Shown: in pieces, positions 26,182 through 36,069 of the stretch
How the letters are laid out: each line of letters starts with the position of its first letter
How positions within the stretch are numbered: position 1 is the stretch's first letter
DNA from: Sphingomonas sp. NFR04
Lineage (GTDB): Bacteria > Pseudomonadota > Alphaproteobacteria > Sphingomonadales > Sphingomonadaceae
Reading direction: 5' to 3'
DNA: 64,000 nucleotides
Assembly (NCBI RefSeq): GCF_900114095.1
Contig: NZ_FORV01000001.1
Location: 310,001-374,000 of the forward strand
Notes under the pieces: model-generated
The model's input: only the letters and a program-made list of their open reading frames with translations
The model's database searches: none
What the model was told of the DNA's origin: nothing
Position numbers and translations under genes: made by a program

Positions 26182-28977
26182 CTATGGGCGGACAATGATC
26201 GTCGCGCGCAGGGCTCGGCCGAATTCTGGCCGGGCGAAGAAGTAGCCACTGCCCCGGCCGTCTGCATTGAAGGACCCGCCTCTCGGGTTCCCTTCAGTCA
26301 GCCCGAGCGTGTTCGTCAGGTTCGTGATGCGGACGACGAGCTTCAGCCTCTCCGAGAGCTGGGCGTCCACGTGGAGATTGAGGAGCGAAAAGGGCGGCAG
26401 GCGCTGAGTGTTGGCGATATCCGCGAAGCGCTCGGAATAATGGACGATTTCGGATGCGAGACGAAGATCGCCGCCAAACAGGACGAGGCTTGGGGTTGCG
26501 CGGACCGCAAGCTTCGGCACGCGGATCAGATGGTTGCCGGTCACATCGAAGGTTACCGGCGCGCCGTCCACGAGATCGACATAGCGGAAATTGCGGTAGC
26601 GCGGGTCTTGCAGCGTTGCCTGCACATCCAGATGTACCGGTCCCACGAGTTCGGCATGGCCGTCCAGCTCAAGGCCCCGCGTCGTGGTATCGGCGATCGA
26701 GGTCCGTTCGACATAGCTGTAGGACGCAGGATCGAAGCGATAGTCGGCGAAGGGCAGCCGTGTGAAATGGGTCCGGAATGCCACGGCGGATAGGTTCCAG
26801 CGCCGGTGCCGCAGCAGCAGCCCCGCCTCGATCATGGCGATCGGAACCGCCGCTTCGTCGGCTCGGTTGGGATTTCCGTTGAATTCGGTTGCGCTCGGCA
26901 GCCGTGCGATCCGCGACACACGCGCGAACATGCCGCTGCGGGGCGTGGGATTGAAGTTTGCGCCAGCGGTCCAACTCACGCCAGAAAAGCTGCGGTGGAT
27001 CGGCGTGATCGCACCTGTTCCGGTCAGCACCGCGTCGTCCGCCAAGGTCGCCGGATCGCCGAGATCCACCGCCACCGCGCCTTCGACGCCCCCGCCTATC
27101 CGGGTACGCTCCCAGCGCGCGCCCAGATCCAGCCGCCAGCGCGACGACAGCTTCCATTCGTCCGCCCCATAGATCGCGACGTCCGACGCGCGCAGGTCGA
27201 CATGGTCGAACAGCGAGCCGTAGCGGAGAAATCCATTGTCGGTGAGCGCGCCGAGCAGCTGCCCCGTCCCGTCGAGCGCCACGACATCCAGACGCTGCGC
27301 CCGGCCGCGCACGTCCAGCAGCACCGAGCCCATTTCCCGATCGAAGCCAAGCCGCATGTGATCATAGCTTAGGCCAACCGCCGCTTCGTGGCTGCCCAGC
27401 GCATCCAGTCGCTGCGTCAGACGCGTGTCGGAGACGAACTCGGTCATCGGCATCCGCACTGAAAGCAGGTTTGCGCTCACGACAAGGCCGTTGCCGTTGC
27501 TATCTGGAAGGAACGGCATGCTGCTGCCCGTGTAGCGGATCTGAGTCGCGGCGGTGCCGGGAAAGGCAGACACCAGCTGGGTGCGGACGCCGTCGAGATA
27601 GGCGGCGCCGGACATCGGGCGTCCGATCGGGAACAGCCCATTGCGCAGGGTGCTTCCAGTGCGCAGGCGCGCCTTGCTCTCCAGCGCAAGCCCCTGCCCC
27701 AGCGCCAGCCGTGCGGTAAACGTGTAGAACGTGACGCGGCTGTGCGTGCCTTCGGAAAGATCGAAGTCCGTGGTGCCGGCAGCGGTCTTCATGGGCACGT
27801 GCACCGCCTGCGGGCCGGCCAGCGTGTCGAACAATGGATCAAAGCCGGGAATGGCGCGGATGGCACCGTCAGCACCGGCCTGGAGCGGCACCGGCAGGTA
27901 CAGGATGACACGGTCGTCGAGGTGCTTGACGTTGAACGCAAGGCGCACGCCCCCGTCGTCATACTCGATGGCGCCGCGAAGCTGGCCGCCGCGGTCGGCG
28001 GGATAGCCCGGATCGCGCAAACCATCGTCGCGGCGGTAAAAGCCTCCCACCGACAGACCGAGATGCGGCGCGAGGGCGGCGCCTGCGAAGCCGTCGATCC
28101 GCTGGTAGCCGAAGCTTCCCAGCGTGGCGGAAAGCGTCGTGCCCGGCCTATGCAGGCCGGAGCGCGTAAGGAAATTGACGCTGCCGCCGGGTGCATTGGG
28201 CATGAATACCGCAGAGGGGCCGCCGCGGACCGCCTCCACCCTGTCGATCGTCGAGTCGGCGCGAAAAACCTGATCGGTGTTGAGATATCCCAGCCCTCCG
28301 TCATATTGGACCGGTAGCCCGTCCTCGAGCAGCGCGACCGACGAATAGCCGTCGGTGGGGATGCCACGCGAACGCACATTGTTGCTCGCCTCGCCGCCCG
28401 TGGACTCGACCCAGAAGCCGGGAATCTGCCTGAACAGGTCTGCCGTGGATCGCGGCCCGGCCCGTGCCAGCGTGTCGGCGTCGATCGGCGTCACCGCGTA
28501 GCTGAGCGCGGTATCGCGTAGCGGCGTGCCGGCAGCGCGCCCGGTGACCACAAGCTCCTCGGGCGGGGGGAGCGGTTCCGGGGGCATTGCTGGTTTGGGT
28601 CGAGCCTGCGGCTTGGGAATGGGCCGGGTGCTCCGTGCCGGCGCCGCCCGCAGGATGACGACGCGATCGGACATGCGTGCGACCGCAAGACCGCTGTTGC
28701 GCAGCAGTCGATCGAGCGCCGCGCGGGCCGTCATCCTGCCGCGCACGCCGGCGCAATGGCGAGGGGCAGCCAGGCGGTATGGGTAGAGGATCTGCACGCC
28801 CGCCTGCCGAGCGAAGCTATCCAGAGCGGTCGCCAGGCTTTGTGCCGGGATGTCGAACAGGGCTTCCCGCTGCGGCTGCGCCTGTGCGGGCGCGACCACG
28901 ACCACCGCCGCGCCGCACGCCAGCCGGCAGGCACGCAAGGGCATGCGGATGGGAAACAGGCTCCGACTCAGGCGCAT
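26182..28977 (-). CDS. TonB-dependent receptor with N-terminal STN signalling domain (FecA-like)
   Basis: This 931-aa outer-membrane receptor has a signal peptide ending near APAQAQ and an STN domain (residues 35-115: FDIPAQSLATALDSFARQAG and ARAALDRLLRNSGLAV). A Pro-rich linker, the plug (from ELVVTGRA, about 140-260) and a 22-strand beta-barrel ending in Phe-containing GRALRATIIVRP-type strands follow. The STN domain contacts a FecR anti-sigma factor, and fecR- and fecI-like genes lie directly upstream on this strand. It is closely related to the receptor at 30813. Confidence 0.92.
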   Translation of the reverse strand: MRLSRSLFPIRMPLRACRLACGAAVVVVAPAQAQPQREALFDIPAQSLATALDSFARQAGVQILYPYRLAAPRHCAGVRGRMTARAALDRLLRNSGLAVARMSDRVVILRAAPARSTRPIPKPQARPKPAMPPEPLPPPEELVVTGRAAGTPLRDTALSYAVTPIDADTLARAGPRSTADLFRQIPGFWVESTGGEASNNVRSRGIPTDGYSSVALLEDGLPVQYDGGLGYLNTDQVFRADSTIDRVEAVRGGPSAVFMPNAPGGSVNFLTRSGLHRPGTTLSATLGSFGYQRIDGFAGAALAPHLGLSVGGFYRRDDGLRDPGYPADRGGQLRGAIEYDDGGVRLAFNVKHLDDRVILYLPVPLQAGADGAIRAIPGFDPLFDTLAGPQAVHVPMKTAAGTTDFDLSEGTHSRVTFYTFTARLALGQGLALESKARLRTGSTLRNGLFPIGRPMSGAAYLDGVRTQLVSAFPGTAATQIRYTGSSMPFLPDSNGNGLVVSANLLSVRMPMTEFVSDTRLTQRLDALGSHEAAVGLSYDHMRLGFDREMGSVLLDVRGRAQRLDVVALDGTGQLLGALTDNGFLRYGSLFDHVDLRASDVAIYGADEWKLSSRWRLDLGARWERTRIGGGVEGAVAVDLGDPATLADDAVLTGTGAITPIHRSFSGVSWTAGANFNPTPRSGMFARVSRIARLPSATEFNGNPNRADEAAVPIAMIEAGLLLRHRRWNLSAVAFRTHFTRLPFADYRFDPASYSYVERTSIADTTTRGLELDGHAELVGPVHLDVQATLQDPRYRNFRYVDLVDGAPVTFDVTGNHLIRVPKLAVRATPSLVLFGGDLRLASEIVHYSERFADIANTQRLPPFSLLNLHVDAQLSERLKLVVRITNLTNTLGLTEGNPRGGSFNADGRGSGYFFARPEFGRALRATIIVRP

Positions 28978-29042
28978 GAAGCGTCCGTGCCGCCCGCACG
29001 CGACAGCTTCGTGTCACGCGCCGCTTGCGGAATAGTCGTGCG

Positions 29043-30002
29043 TCAGTTGGAACGGCGGAACAGCTCGATCCGATCACCCGCGCGGCGGTGATCGATCGCG
29101 AAGCCTTCGCGCAAGGCGAGCAGAAAGCTGTCCGGATCGTCGATCTGGAACGCGCCGCCCAGTCGGGTGCCGGCAAGATCGGCCTGTCGCAGCACCATCT
29201 TCTCCGGCAGGTAGCGATTGAACTCGGCGATCGCACGGTCCAGCCGCATGCCGTCAAATATGATCCGGCCCTGCTCCCAGGCCGTCGCGGCCGCGAGCGC
29301 GTCGGGCAACCATCGGCTCACCTGCGCCTTGCCATCGGCGACGGTCAGCGCGCTGCCGGCTCCAATCGTCTCGCTCGGCGCACCCCGATAAGCCGCTGTC
29401 GCGCTACCGGTGACGACGAGCAGCTGCCCACCTTCCGGGGCAAGCCGAAGGTTGAACCTGCCGTCGCTGAGCCCTGCTTCTATGGGATCGCTGTAGAGGC
29501 GGACCGGCGTTGCCCCCGCCCGGACCAGCAGCGCCGCCTCGCCGCGCTCGACCCACAATTGCCGATCGCGGCCGAACCGCCATGCCAGCTGTGTATCGGT
29601 ATTCAGCATCGCCAGGCTGCCATCGGGCAGGCGCAGGGTGCGCCGTTCGCCCACCGCCGTCGCGGCATAGCTCCGGCGCGGCCAGGCGAGGAACGCGCCC
29701 GCACCACCCACGCCCAGCAACGCTGCCGCGCCCGCCGTCACGGCCCGGCGCGACACGCGATGCGGTGCAACCGGCGCAGCCATTGGCGGCGGCGGCGCTA
29801 TCGGATCTATCAGCATGGCAAGTTGCGGATCGGCGGTTCGCCGCCATGTCGCGGCGACCTGCGCGAAGACCGAAGCGTGGCGGGGGTCGGAATCGCGCCA
29901 GGCGGCGAATGCCTGCTCGTCGGCGGTGCCGCAATCGAGCGCCACCAGCCAATCGATCGCCTGCGCCTTCAGATCCGCTCCAGCCTTTCCTTCGTCTCCC
30001 AA
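29043..30002 (-). CDS. FecR-type anti-sigma factor
   Basis: This 319-aa protein has an N-terminal cytoplasmic DUF4880 domain (AIDWLVALDCGTADEQAFAAW), one transmembrane segment preceded by SRRAV (residues 85-108), and a periplasmic FecR domain (about 115-215) with a C-terminal STN-contact region. It would hold the sigma factor inactive until the STN-type receptor signals substrate binding. It overlaps the sigma gene by 34 bp and precedes the receptor by 65 bp. Confidence 0.9.
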   Translation of the reverse strand: MGDEGKAGADLKAQAIDWLVALDCGTADEQAFAAWRDSDPRHASVFAQVAATWRRTADPQLAMLIDPIAPPPPMAAPVAPHRVSRRAVTAGAAALLGVGGAGAFLAWPRRSYAATAVGERRTLRLPDGSLAMLNTDTQLAWRFGRDRQLWVERGEAALLVRAGATPVRLYSDPIEAGLSDGRFNLRLAPEGGQLLVVTGSATAAYRGAPSETIGAGSALTVADGKAQVSRWLPDALAAATAWEQGRIIFDGMRLDRAIAEFNRYLPEKMVLRQADLAGTRLGGAFQIDDPDSFLLALREGFAIDHRRAGDRIELFRRSN

Positions 30003-30544
30003 GATGCGTGCTCCGTCTTCGCCCGTGCTTCCGTTCGGTTCAGCCGCTGCATCAACAGGCGAAGGGCCTTTACCAGATGTGTCTCCACCGTGGAGACGGA
30101 GATGTTCATTCTCTCCGCTACTTGCGCCGGGGGCAAGCCGTCGATTCTCCGCAGAATCATCGCCTCGCGCATCCGCGGCGGCATTTCCTGCAGCACACGG
30201 GCGACATGCTGGAGCTCCGATCGGTCCATCGCCACCACGTCGGGCGTCGGATCCTGGTCCGTGGTCTCCAGAGCCTGGAGCAGCGCGCCCTGGGCGAGCT
30301 GCACCACTTCCGCGCGACGGAACCGCTCGATCGCGAGGTTCCGCACGATCCGGATCGTGAAGGCGTGCGGGTTGGCGATGGCCGCCCAGCCATCAAGCGC
30401 GAACAGCCGCGCATAGGCTTCCTGCACCAGTTCCTCGGCCTCGTCGGCCCGGCGAACCAGGCGCGTCGCGTAGCGGAGCGTCTGCGCGTGATACGCAAAG
30501 ACGTGATCGGCAAACCAGACGTCGATGTCGCGTAGCCATGCCAT
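29969..30544 (-). CDS. ECF sigma factor, FecI type
   Basis: This 191-aa protein has sigma region 2 (residues 18-80: TRLVRRADEAEELVQEAYAR and FTIRIVRNLAIERFRR) and region 4 (about 120-172: MPPRMREAMILRRIDGLPPA then QVAERMNISVSTVETHLVKA). It is co-encoded with FecR. Likely targets are the receptor genes on either side. No clear FecI-type promoter could be recognised in the 268 bp upstream of the receptor at 30813. Confidence 0.92.
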   Translation of the reverse strand: MAWLRDIDVWFADHVFAYHAQTLRYATRLVRRADEAEELVQEAYARLFALDGWAAIANPHAFTIRIVRNLAIERFRRAEVVQLAQGALLQALETTDQDPTPDVVAMDRSELQHVARVLQEMPPRMREAMILRRIDGLPPAQVAERMNISVSTVETHLVKALRLLMQRLNRTEARAKTEHASWETKERLERI

Positions 30545-30812
30545 CCCGTGTCGCCCTCCGTCGCTTCAGCCGCCGGGCTGCGACTAGGACCCGCGTATGA
30601 CAGGGAATTGACAGGGGTGCCGTCGCCACTGCGTTTTCGCGGACGCACAAAAAATTTCGCCGCCGAGTAGCGGAACCGTCCGCCCAAGCCGTCTTCGTCG
30701 CGAAAGCACCTTGCAACGCATCCCCCGACGCGCGGTCGCGCGGTGGGCCAACCGATCGCGCATCCGGCGCGGCCGGAGGATGTCGCGCGTCCGCAATCCA
30801 AAAGGGAACATC

Positions 30813-33281
30813 ATGAAGCCTTCGCTGCTCAGCGCGTCACTGCTCGCCATCCTCTGCGCAACCGCCGCGCCCACCTGGGCGCAGGATCAGCGCCCGGAGG
30901 CGGCAGACGAGGCCGCGCCCGGCGAGGCGATCATCGTCACCGGGCGCGCCGGTACCGGTGAGCGGACCAAGGCCGAGATGAGCTATTCGGTCACCCGCAT
31001 CGACGAAGAAGCGCTGCGCCTCCAGGCCCCGACCAGCGTCACCGAGGCGCTGAAGTCCGTCCCGGGCTTCTGGGTCGAGGCATCCGGCGGCGAGGCGAGC
31101 GGCAACGTCCGCGCACGCGGCGTGCCGGTCGACGGCTATGGCTCGATCCAGCTGCTCGAGGACGGCGTTCCCGTCCAGCACGATCCCGCGCTCGGCTATC
31201 TCAACGGCGACCAGGTGTTCCGCCTCGACGAGACGATCGAGCGGATCGAGGTGGTTCGCGGCGGCCCCGCCTCGCTCTTCTACTCGAACGCACCCGCCGG
31301 CGCGGTCAATTTCATCCCGCGCCAGGTGGGCGACACCGCATCCGGCATCGTCAAGGCGACGGTCGGTGCGGACAGCATGTACCGCATGGATTTCTGGGTG
31401 GGCGCGCCGGTCGGCGAGTGGAAGCTCGCGCTGGGTGGCTTCTACCGCTCCGAAGGTGGAGTGCGCGATCCGGGCTTCACGGCAAACCATGGCGGCCAGC
31501 TGCGCGCGACGGTGTCCCGCGATTGGGAGCGCGCCAAGTTCAGCCTCGACGTCAAGCATATGGACGACATTGTCGGCTTCTACACCGGCATCCCGATGCG
31601 GACCTATCCGGACGGCAAGATCCGCGCGGTACCGGGGTTCGATGGCCATTATGGCACGGTTGCAGGGCCCGAGACCGAGCGCGTGAAGATGATCATGGGC
31701 GACGGCAGCACCTATGATTTCGACAACAGCGTCGGCACGCAGGTCAAGCGTACCCAGGTGACCGGCAAGTTCGCGTTCGAGCCGTGGGACGACTGGAAGA
31801 TCACCAACACCTCGCGCTACAACGACACGACCACCCAGCGGAACGGCGTCTATCCCAACACGCTGCAGAGCGCGTCCAGCCTGCTGGCCCAATCGGCATC
31901 GCTGCTGGGCCAGGCGCCCGGCGCGACTGCGCTGCAGCTGCGCTATGCGACGACGCCGACCCAGCGCTTCGACACCGCCAACCAGAACGGCAACGGACTG
32001 GCGATCGTCGGCGGCCTGCGCGGGCTCACGCTTCCGGTAAAGGAATTCATGAGCGACACCCGCGTGTCGCACCGCTTCGACCTGGGTTCGACCACGCACG
32101 ACGTGACCTTCGGCTATTATTTCGCCCATATCGACGAGACGTTCGGCCGCTATTCGTCGACCGCGCTGCTGGATGTGCAGGACAATGCGCGGCTGCTCGA
32201 TCTGGTCGCGGTCGACGGGGCGGGAAATGTCGTGCGGACGTTCACCGATCACGGCATCTACAAATATGGCTATGAGTGGGAAGACGCACATGGCGAGCAG
32301 ACCTCGCATGCGCTGTATCTCGCCGACGAATGGCAGGTGACGCCGCGGCTCCGCATCGACGGCGGCGTGCGCTGGGAGACGATGCGCACCCGCGGCACGG
32401 TCGCACTCAAGAAGACCGTCAACCTCGGCACCTTCGCGACCTCGTCGATCCAGACGGAAAGCGGCGTTTACGCCAATCATGACGACAATTTCAGCCACGC
32501 GACCTGGACGCTGGGCGTCGACTATCAGTTCGGGCGCAACGCCGGCCTGTTCGCCCGCTACACCTCGGCCAATCGCCTGCCGAGCCTCGGCAACTATATC
32601 ACCAGCCCCACCGCCAAGCCGATCATCCAGACGATGGACCTGGGCGAAGTGGGCGTGAAATATGCGAGCGCGCTGGTCTCGCTCTATGCGACCGGCTTCT
32701 GGACCAAGTATAACAACGTCTCGTTCACCAACTATCGCTTCGACCTGAACGGACCGGCGGTGAGCGAGGCGCGCTACGCCGACACCCAGACCTTCGGCCT
32801 GGAACTGGAAGGGACGCTGCGCCCGATGCGCTGGTTCGACCTGTCCGGCACCGCCACGCTGCAGGATCCCAAGTACAAGGGGCTCACCTATGTCGATGCG
32901 ACCGGCAAGAATTTCGATTTCGACGGCAATCGCCTGATCCGCATTCCGACCGTCAGCCTGCGTCTCGTCCCCGGCCTCAACCTGCTGGGCGACCGTCTGC
33001 GCCTGCAGGCGTCGTGGGAATATGAAGGCAAGCGCTATGTCGACACCGCCAATTCGGTGCGGCTGCCGGCCTATGCCACCGTCAATCTGAGCGCGCGGTT
33101 CAACGTGTCGCAGGCATTGTCGCTGTACGGCTATGTCGACAACCTCAACAATTCGCTGGGTCTCACCGAAGGCAATCCGCGCGCGGGCGAGCTCCAGAAC
33201 GGCGATGCGGGTGCCAACACCTTCATCGCGCGTCCGTTGATCGGCCGGAATTTCCGGGCCGCGCTGATGTACAAGTTCTGA
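30813..33281 (+). CDS. TonB-dependent receptor paired with a CehA/McbA hydrolase
   Basis: This 822-aa receptor has a signal peptide (LLAILCATAAPTWA), plug (EAIIVTGRAG onward) and beta-barrel ending RNFRAALMYKF. There is no STN domain. The plug is plainly paralogous to the STN receptor at 26182: compare SVPGFWVEASGGEASGNVR here with QIPGFWVESTGGEASNNVR there. ATG 30813 has a good ribosome-binding site (aaaggga). The hydrolase starts 3 bp after the stop, so the pair is translationally linked. Confidence 0.92.
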   Translation: MKPSLLSASLLAILCATAAPTWAQDQRPEAADEAAPGEAIIVTGRAGTGERTKAEMSYSVTRIDEEALRLQAPTSVTEALKSVPGFWVEASGGEASGNVRARGVPVDGYGSIQLLEDGVPVQHDPALGYLNGDQVFRLDETIERIEVVRGGPASLFYSNAPAGAVNFIPRQVGDTASGIVKATVGADSMYRMDFWVGAPVGEWKLALGGFYRSEGGVRDPGFTANHGGQLRATVSRDWERAKFSLDVKHMDDIVGFYTGIPMRTYPDGKIRAVPGFDGHYGTVAGPETERVKMIMGDGSTYDFDNSVGTQVKRTQVTGKFAFEPWDDWKITNTSRYNDTTTQRNGVYPNTLQSASSLLAQSASLLGQAPGATALQLRYATTPTQRFDTANQNGNGLAIVGGLRGLTLPVKEFMSDTRVSHRFDLGSTTHDVTFGYYFAHIDETFGRYSSTALLDVQDNARLLDLVAVDGAGNVVRTFTDHGIYKYGYEWEDAHGEQTSHALYLADEWQVTPRLRIDGGVRWETMRTRGTVALKKTVNLGTFATSSIQTESGVYANHDDNFSHATWTLGVDYQFGRNAGLFARYTSANRLPSLGNYITSPTAKPIIQTMDLGEVGVKYASALVSLYATGFWTKYNNVSFTNYRFDLNGPAVSEARYADTQTFGLELEGTLRPMRWFDLSGTATLQDPKYKGLTYVDATGKNFDFDGNRLIRIPTVSLRLVPGLNLLGDRLRLQASWEYEGKRYVDTANSVRLPAYATVNLSARFNVSQALSLYGYVDNLNNSLGLTEGNPRAGELQNGDAGANTFIARPLIGRNFRAALMYKF

Positions 33282-33284
33282 GCG

Positions 33285-34808
33285 ATGACGGTGCGTACCG
33301 CCTCCGCCGCGCTTGCCCTGCTTTTCGCCCTCGCCGTTCCTGCACATGCGCAGGGCGGCCGGATGGAGACGCCGCCATCGCGCGAGGAGGCGCGTGTGCC
33401 CTGGCGCGTGATCAAGGGCAGACTCACCCGTGCGGCGTATGAACGCTACACGGAGCTGCCGTTCGACCTGCCGGAAGGCGTCGCGCGCCTGACGATCCGG
33501 TTTCGCTATGGCGGCAAGGAACAGCGCTCGGTGATCGATCTGGGCCTGCGCGATCCGCACCGCTTTCGCGGCTGGAGCGGCGGCACGCGCAGCAGCATGA
33601 CGCTCAGCACCGAGGATGCGACGCCAGGCTATCTTCCCGGCCCGCTGCCCGCCGGGTGCTGGAACCTGATCCTCGGCGCGCCCAATATCCGCGAAGGTGC
33701 CGAGGCGCCCTATGAAGCGGCGATCTTCATCGAGCGGCAGCCGACCGCCATCGAATTCGCCGATGCGCCGATCTCGGCCACCGCCGGCTGGTACCGCGGT
33801 GACCTGCACCTCCATAGCGGCGACAGCGATGGGCGGTGCAAGGCCCAGTCGGGGGCGAGCATTGCCTGCCCCGTCTACCGCACGGTAGAGGCTGCGGCGG
33901 CACGCGGGCTCGATTTCATCGCGCTCAGCGATCACAACACCACCGCCCATTACAACGCGCTCCGCGAGCTGCAGGGCGCGTTCGACAAGATGCTGCTGAT
34001 CCCCGGCCGCGAGATCACCACCTTCTGGGGCCATGCCAACGTGTTCGGGCCCACCGATTTCCTCGATTTCCGCATGGTAGGGCCGACCTGGAGCGAGGCG
34101 CGCAAGTGGATCGATCCCGTCCACCGCGAAGGCGGGATCGTCTCGGTCAATCACCCCGGCGCGCCCTCCGGCGAAATCTGCATGGGCTGCGGGTGGCGTT
34201 TCGGCGACCTGCCGGACGGTGCAGTGGATTCGATCGAGGTGGTCAATGGCGGTACGATGCGCGAGACGCGATCCGCCGACGGTGCGCTGCAAGGCTTCGC
34301 CGCCTGGAACAGCTTGTTGAACGCGGGCCATCACGTCACCGGCATCGGCGGAAGCGACAGCCACGAGGCCGACCGCCCTGCCGCCGAGGCGGGTTCGATC
34401 GGCAGCCCCACCACCGTGGTCTACATGCGGGACCTGTCGGTGCGGGGATTCCTCGACGGCGTTCGCGCCGGCCGCGTATTCATCGACGTCGAGGGTACAC
34501 GCGATCGCGTCCTGGACCTGGTGGCAACCATAGACGGCCGCCGCGCGACCATGGGGCAGACGCTACAAGCCCGTGCAGGCGAGACGATCCTCTTCACCGC
34601 GTCGCTCCAGGGCATGACGGAGGGGGTCGTGCAGCTGGTCATCGACGGCAAGGCCGACGCGCCCTTCCGCACCACCTTTGCCAGGGACCGTCCAGCATCT
34701 CCCTGGCTTTGGCGCACCGATGGCCGCACCCACTGGATCCGCGCTGAGGTGCGAGACGGTGACGGGCGCCTTCTCCTCATCGGCAACCCGATCTACTTCA
34801 CGGACTAG
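33285..34808 (+). CDS. Exported CehA/McbA-family metallohydrolase (PHP-like fold)
   Basis: This 507-aa protein has a signal peptide (ALLFALAVPAHAQ), an N-terminal beta-rich region (residues 45-165) and a PHP/polymerase-histidinol-phosphatase-like metal site: DLHLHSGDSDG near residue 173, FIALSDHNTTAHYN, GREITTFWGHANVFG, and a later GGSDSHEADRP. Family members include the carbaryl hydrolases CehA and McbA, but most natural substrates are unknown. It probably acts in the periplasm on a compound brought in by the linked receptor. Confidence 0.88.
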   Translation: MTVRTASAALALLFALAVPAHAQGGRMETPPSREEARVPWRVIKGRLTRAAYERYTELPFDLPEGVARLTIRFRYGGKEQRSVIDLGLRDPHRFRGWSGGTRSSMTLSTEDATPGYLPGPLPAGCWNLILGAPNIREGAEAPYEAAIFIERQPTAIEFADAPISATAGWYRGDLHLHSGDSDGRCKAQSGASIACPVYRTVEAAAARGLDFIALSDHNTTAHYNALRELQGAFDKMLLIPGREITTFWGHANVFGPTDFLDFRMVGPTWSEARKWIDPVHREGGIVSVNHPGAPSGEICMGCGWRFGDLPDGAVDSIEVVNGGTMRETRSADGALQGFAAWNSLLNAGHHVTGIGGSDSHEADRPAAEAGSIGSPTTVVYMRDLSVRGFLDGVRAGRVFIDVEGTRDRVLDLVATIDGRRATMGQTLQARAGETILFTASLQGMTEGVVQLVIDGKADAPFRTTFARDRPASPWLWRTDGRTHWIRAEVRDGDGRLLLIGNPIYFTD

Positions 34809-35110
34809 GGATGGTCCCATACCTTCCGGTCGATGCGTGGGACCTGCGCCTGTCATCGTTGCCGCCCAGCATCGCCGCTTGGCGCCGGCGATCTGCATGT
34901 CGGAGACAGCGGCAAAAAAGGTCCTTCACCGTTGTTGATGGGAGCAATGGCCCTCCCTGGAATCCGTTGCTCTGAATAAACCGTCGACCACCGGGGGGGC
35001 AGGTCATTTGCCTGGGCGCGAAAAGCTCCTTCGATCACATTGATTTGCGATGTCCTGGGTATATGGTTGCTCGTCGAAAGACGATATCTCGTAAGGCAAC
35101 AGGGGGCCTG
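34809..35110. other. 302-bp intergenic region
   Basis: No gene, terminator with U-tract or repeat recognised. The segment from 35040 to 35100 is A/T-richer and probably carries the promoter of the PEP-CTERM gene. Confidence 0.35.
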
Positions 35111-35788
35111 ATGAAAAAGAAATTTTATATCGCCATCGCGTGTATCATCTCCCTCGGATGTGCCAGCCAGGCTGGCGCTGCGCCTGTGTTGCAAAGCATC
35201 CATGGCAGTGGGAAAATTGTTTCAGGATATCTGACGGACGAGTGCTGCGAGTACAACTACTACAACGCAGACCTGGCTGGTCTCTCGTTCTCTTTTGCGT
35301 ATGATATTCAGAACGATCCTGTGGATCCGATGATCATATTCAATTTCAAGATGGATCCGCCCGCTGTGACGGTGACCACGCCATTTTTGCCGGGTTCTGA
35401 GCCCTATGACTGCAACTGCGGCGATAGCTATTCGCAGTTATTGACGTATGATTTCTATTCAGGGTCGCAGCCGACTGTTGTTGGCAAGCAGTTCAGTTTT
35501 TCCGACGCCGGCTATAATTTCAACTTTTCACTCGCTGGCGTCGTAAATAGCACTGGATCACAAGGCTACCAGGCTACCGCCTTGACTGGGCACCTCAATG
35601 GGTGGCTTGGCGGCGCGGCGCAAATCAGGTCTGTTGAACTCGCGATGACGGATGTCACGATTACCTTTGTCAATTCCAATGCAGTCCCGGAACCCCAGTC
35701 TTGGGCCACGCTCATTGGCGGCATCGCACTTGCTGGCGGCGCAATGCGCCGGCGACGGGCAGGGCCGCGAACTGCCGTCGCCAATTAA
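35111..35788 (+). CDS. PEPxxWA-CTERM exported protein
   Basis: This 225-aa protein has a signal peptide ending ASQAGA, a beta-rich body with four Cys (CCEYNYY; CNCG) and a C-terminal PEP-CTERM sorting signal: VPEPQSWATLIGGIALAGG followed by an Arg-rich tail. Such tails are processed by an exosortase/XrtA system, not present in this window. Its codons are A/T-richer than the neighbours', suggesting recent acquisition or low expression. Confidence 0.8.
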   Translation: MKKKFYIAIACIISLGCASQAGAAPVLQSIHGSGKIVSGYLTDECCEYNYYNADLAGLSFSFAYDIQNDPVDPMIIFNFKMDPPAVTVTTPFLPGSEPYDCNCGDSYSQLLTYDFYSGSQPTVVGKQFSFSDAGYNFNFSLAGVVNSTGSQGYQATALTGHLNGWLGGAAQIRSVELAMTDVTITFVNSNAVPEPQSWATLIGGIALAGGAMRRRRAGPRTAVAN

Positions 35789-35804
35789 GAGAGGAGGGCG
35801 TCGT

Positions 35805-36008
35805 CTAATAGTCGCAATCGACGACACCCTGGGCGCCGAAGTTGCGGTTGGTGACAGCATGCTGATCCCGAGCCGTCTCCCCTCCCCGCAGTTGCGCGCT
35901 ACTGCCGCTCGCCCATCGAGCAGCTGGGATCACCGAAAGAGCAGACACGAGCGCGGGTACGGCCGCGAACAGGAAGCCATACGCCGTATCATGCTGAGCG
36001 AAGAGCAA
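35805..36008 (-). pseudogene. Possible small exported protein, start unclear or frameshifted
   Basis: From a possible TTG start at 36008, a 67-codon frame has a signal-like core (FLFAAVPALVSALSVIPAARWA) and a C-terminus ending RNFGAQGVVDCDY. An ATG in another frame (35993-35991) gives MIRRMA, which would make a more natural signal peptide start if one base were shifted. Either TTG is used or the gene is broken. Confidence 0.3.
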
Positions 36009-36069
36009 CTCTGCCGCGCCTGAGATAGACCAGTCACTCCGTCGAACATCCTGCGCTTTCAGGCGGGCC

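Noticed and set aside
30671-30699. GGAAC followed by CGTC as a possible ECF promoter for the receptor at 30813
   Set aside because: The gap is 13 or 19 bp, not the 16-17 bp expected for GGAAC-type ECF promoters, and FecI-type boxes were not matched.
30837-34364. Very long minus-strand open frame (over 1,100 codons) opposite the second TonB receptor and hydrolase
   Set aside because: It is a GC-rich shadow of the real genes, rich in His/Arg/Asp, with no domain. The plus-strand products have clear signatures.
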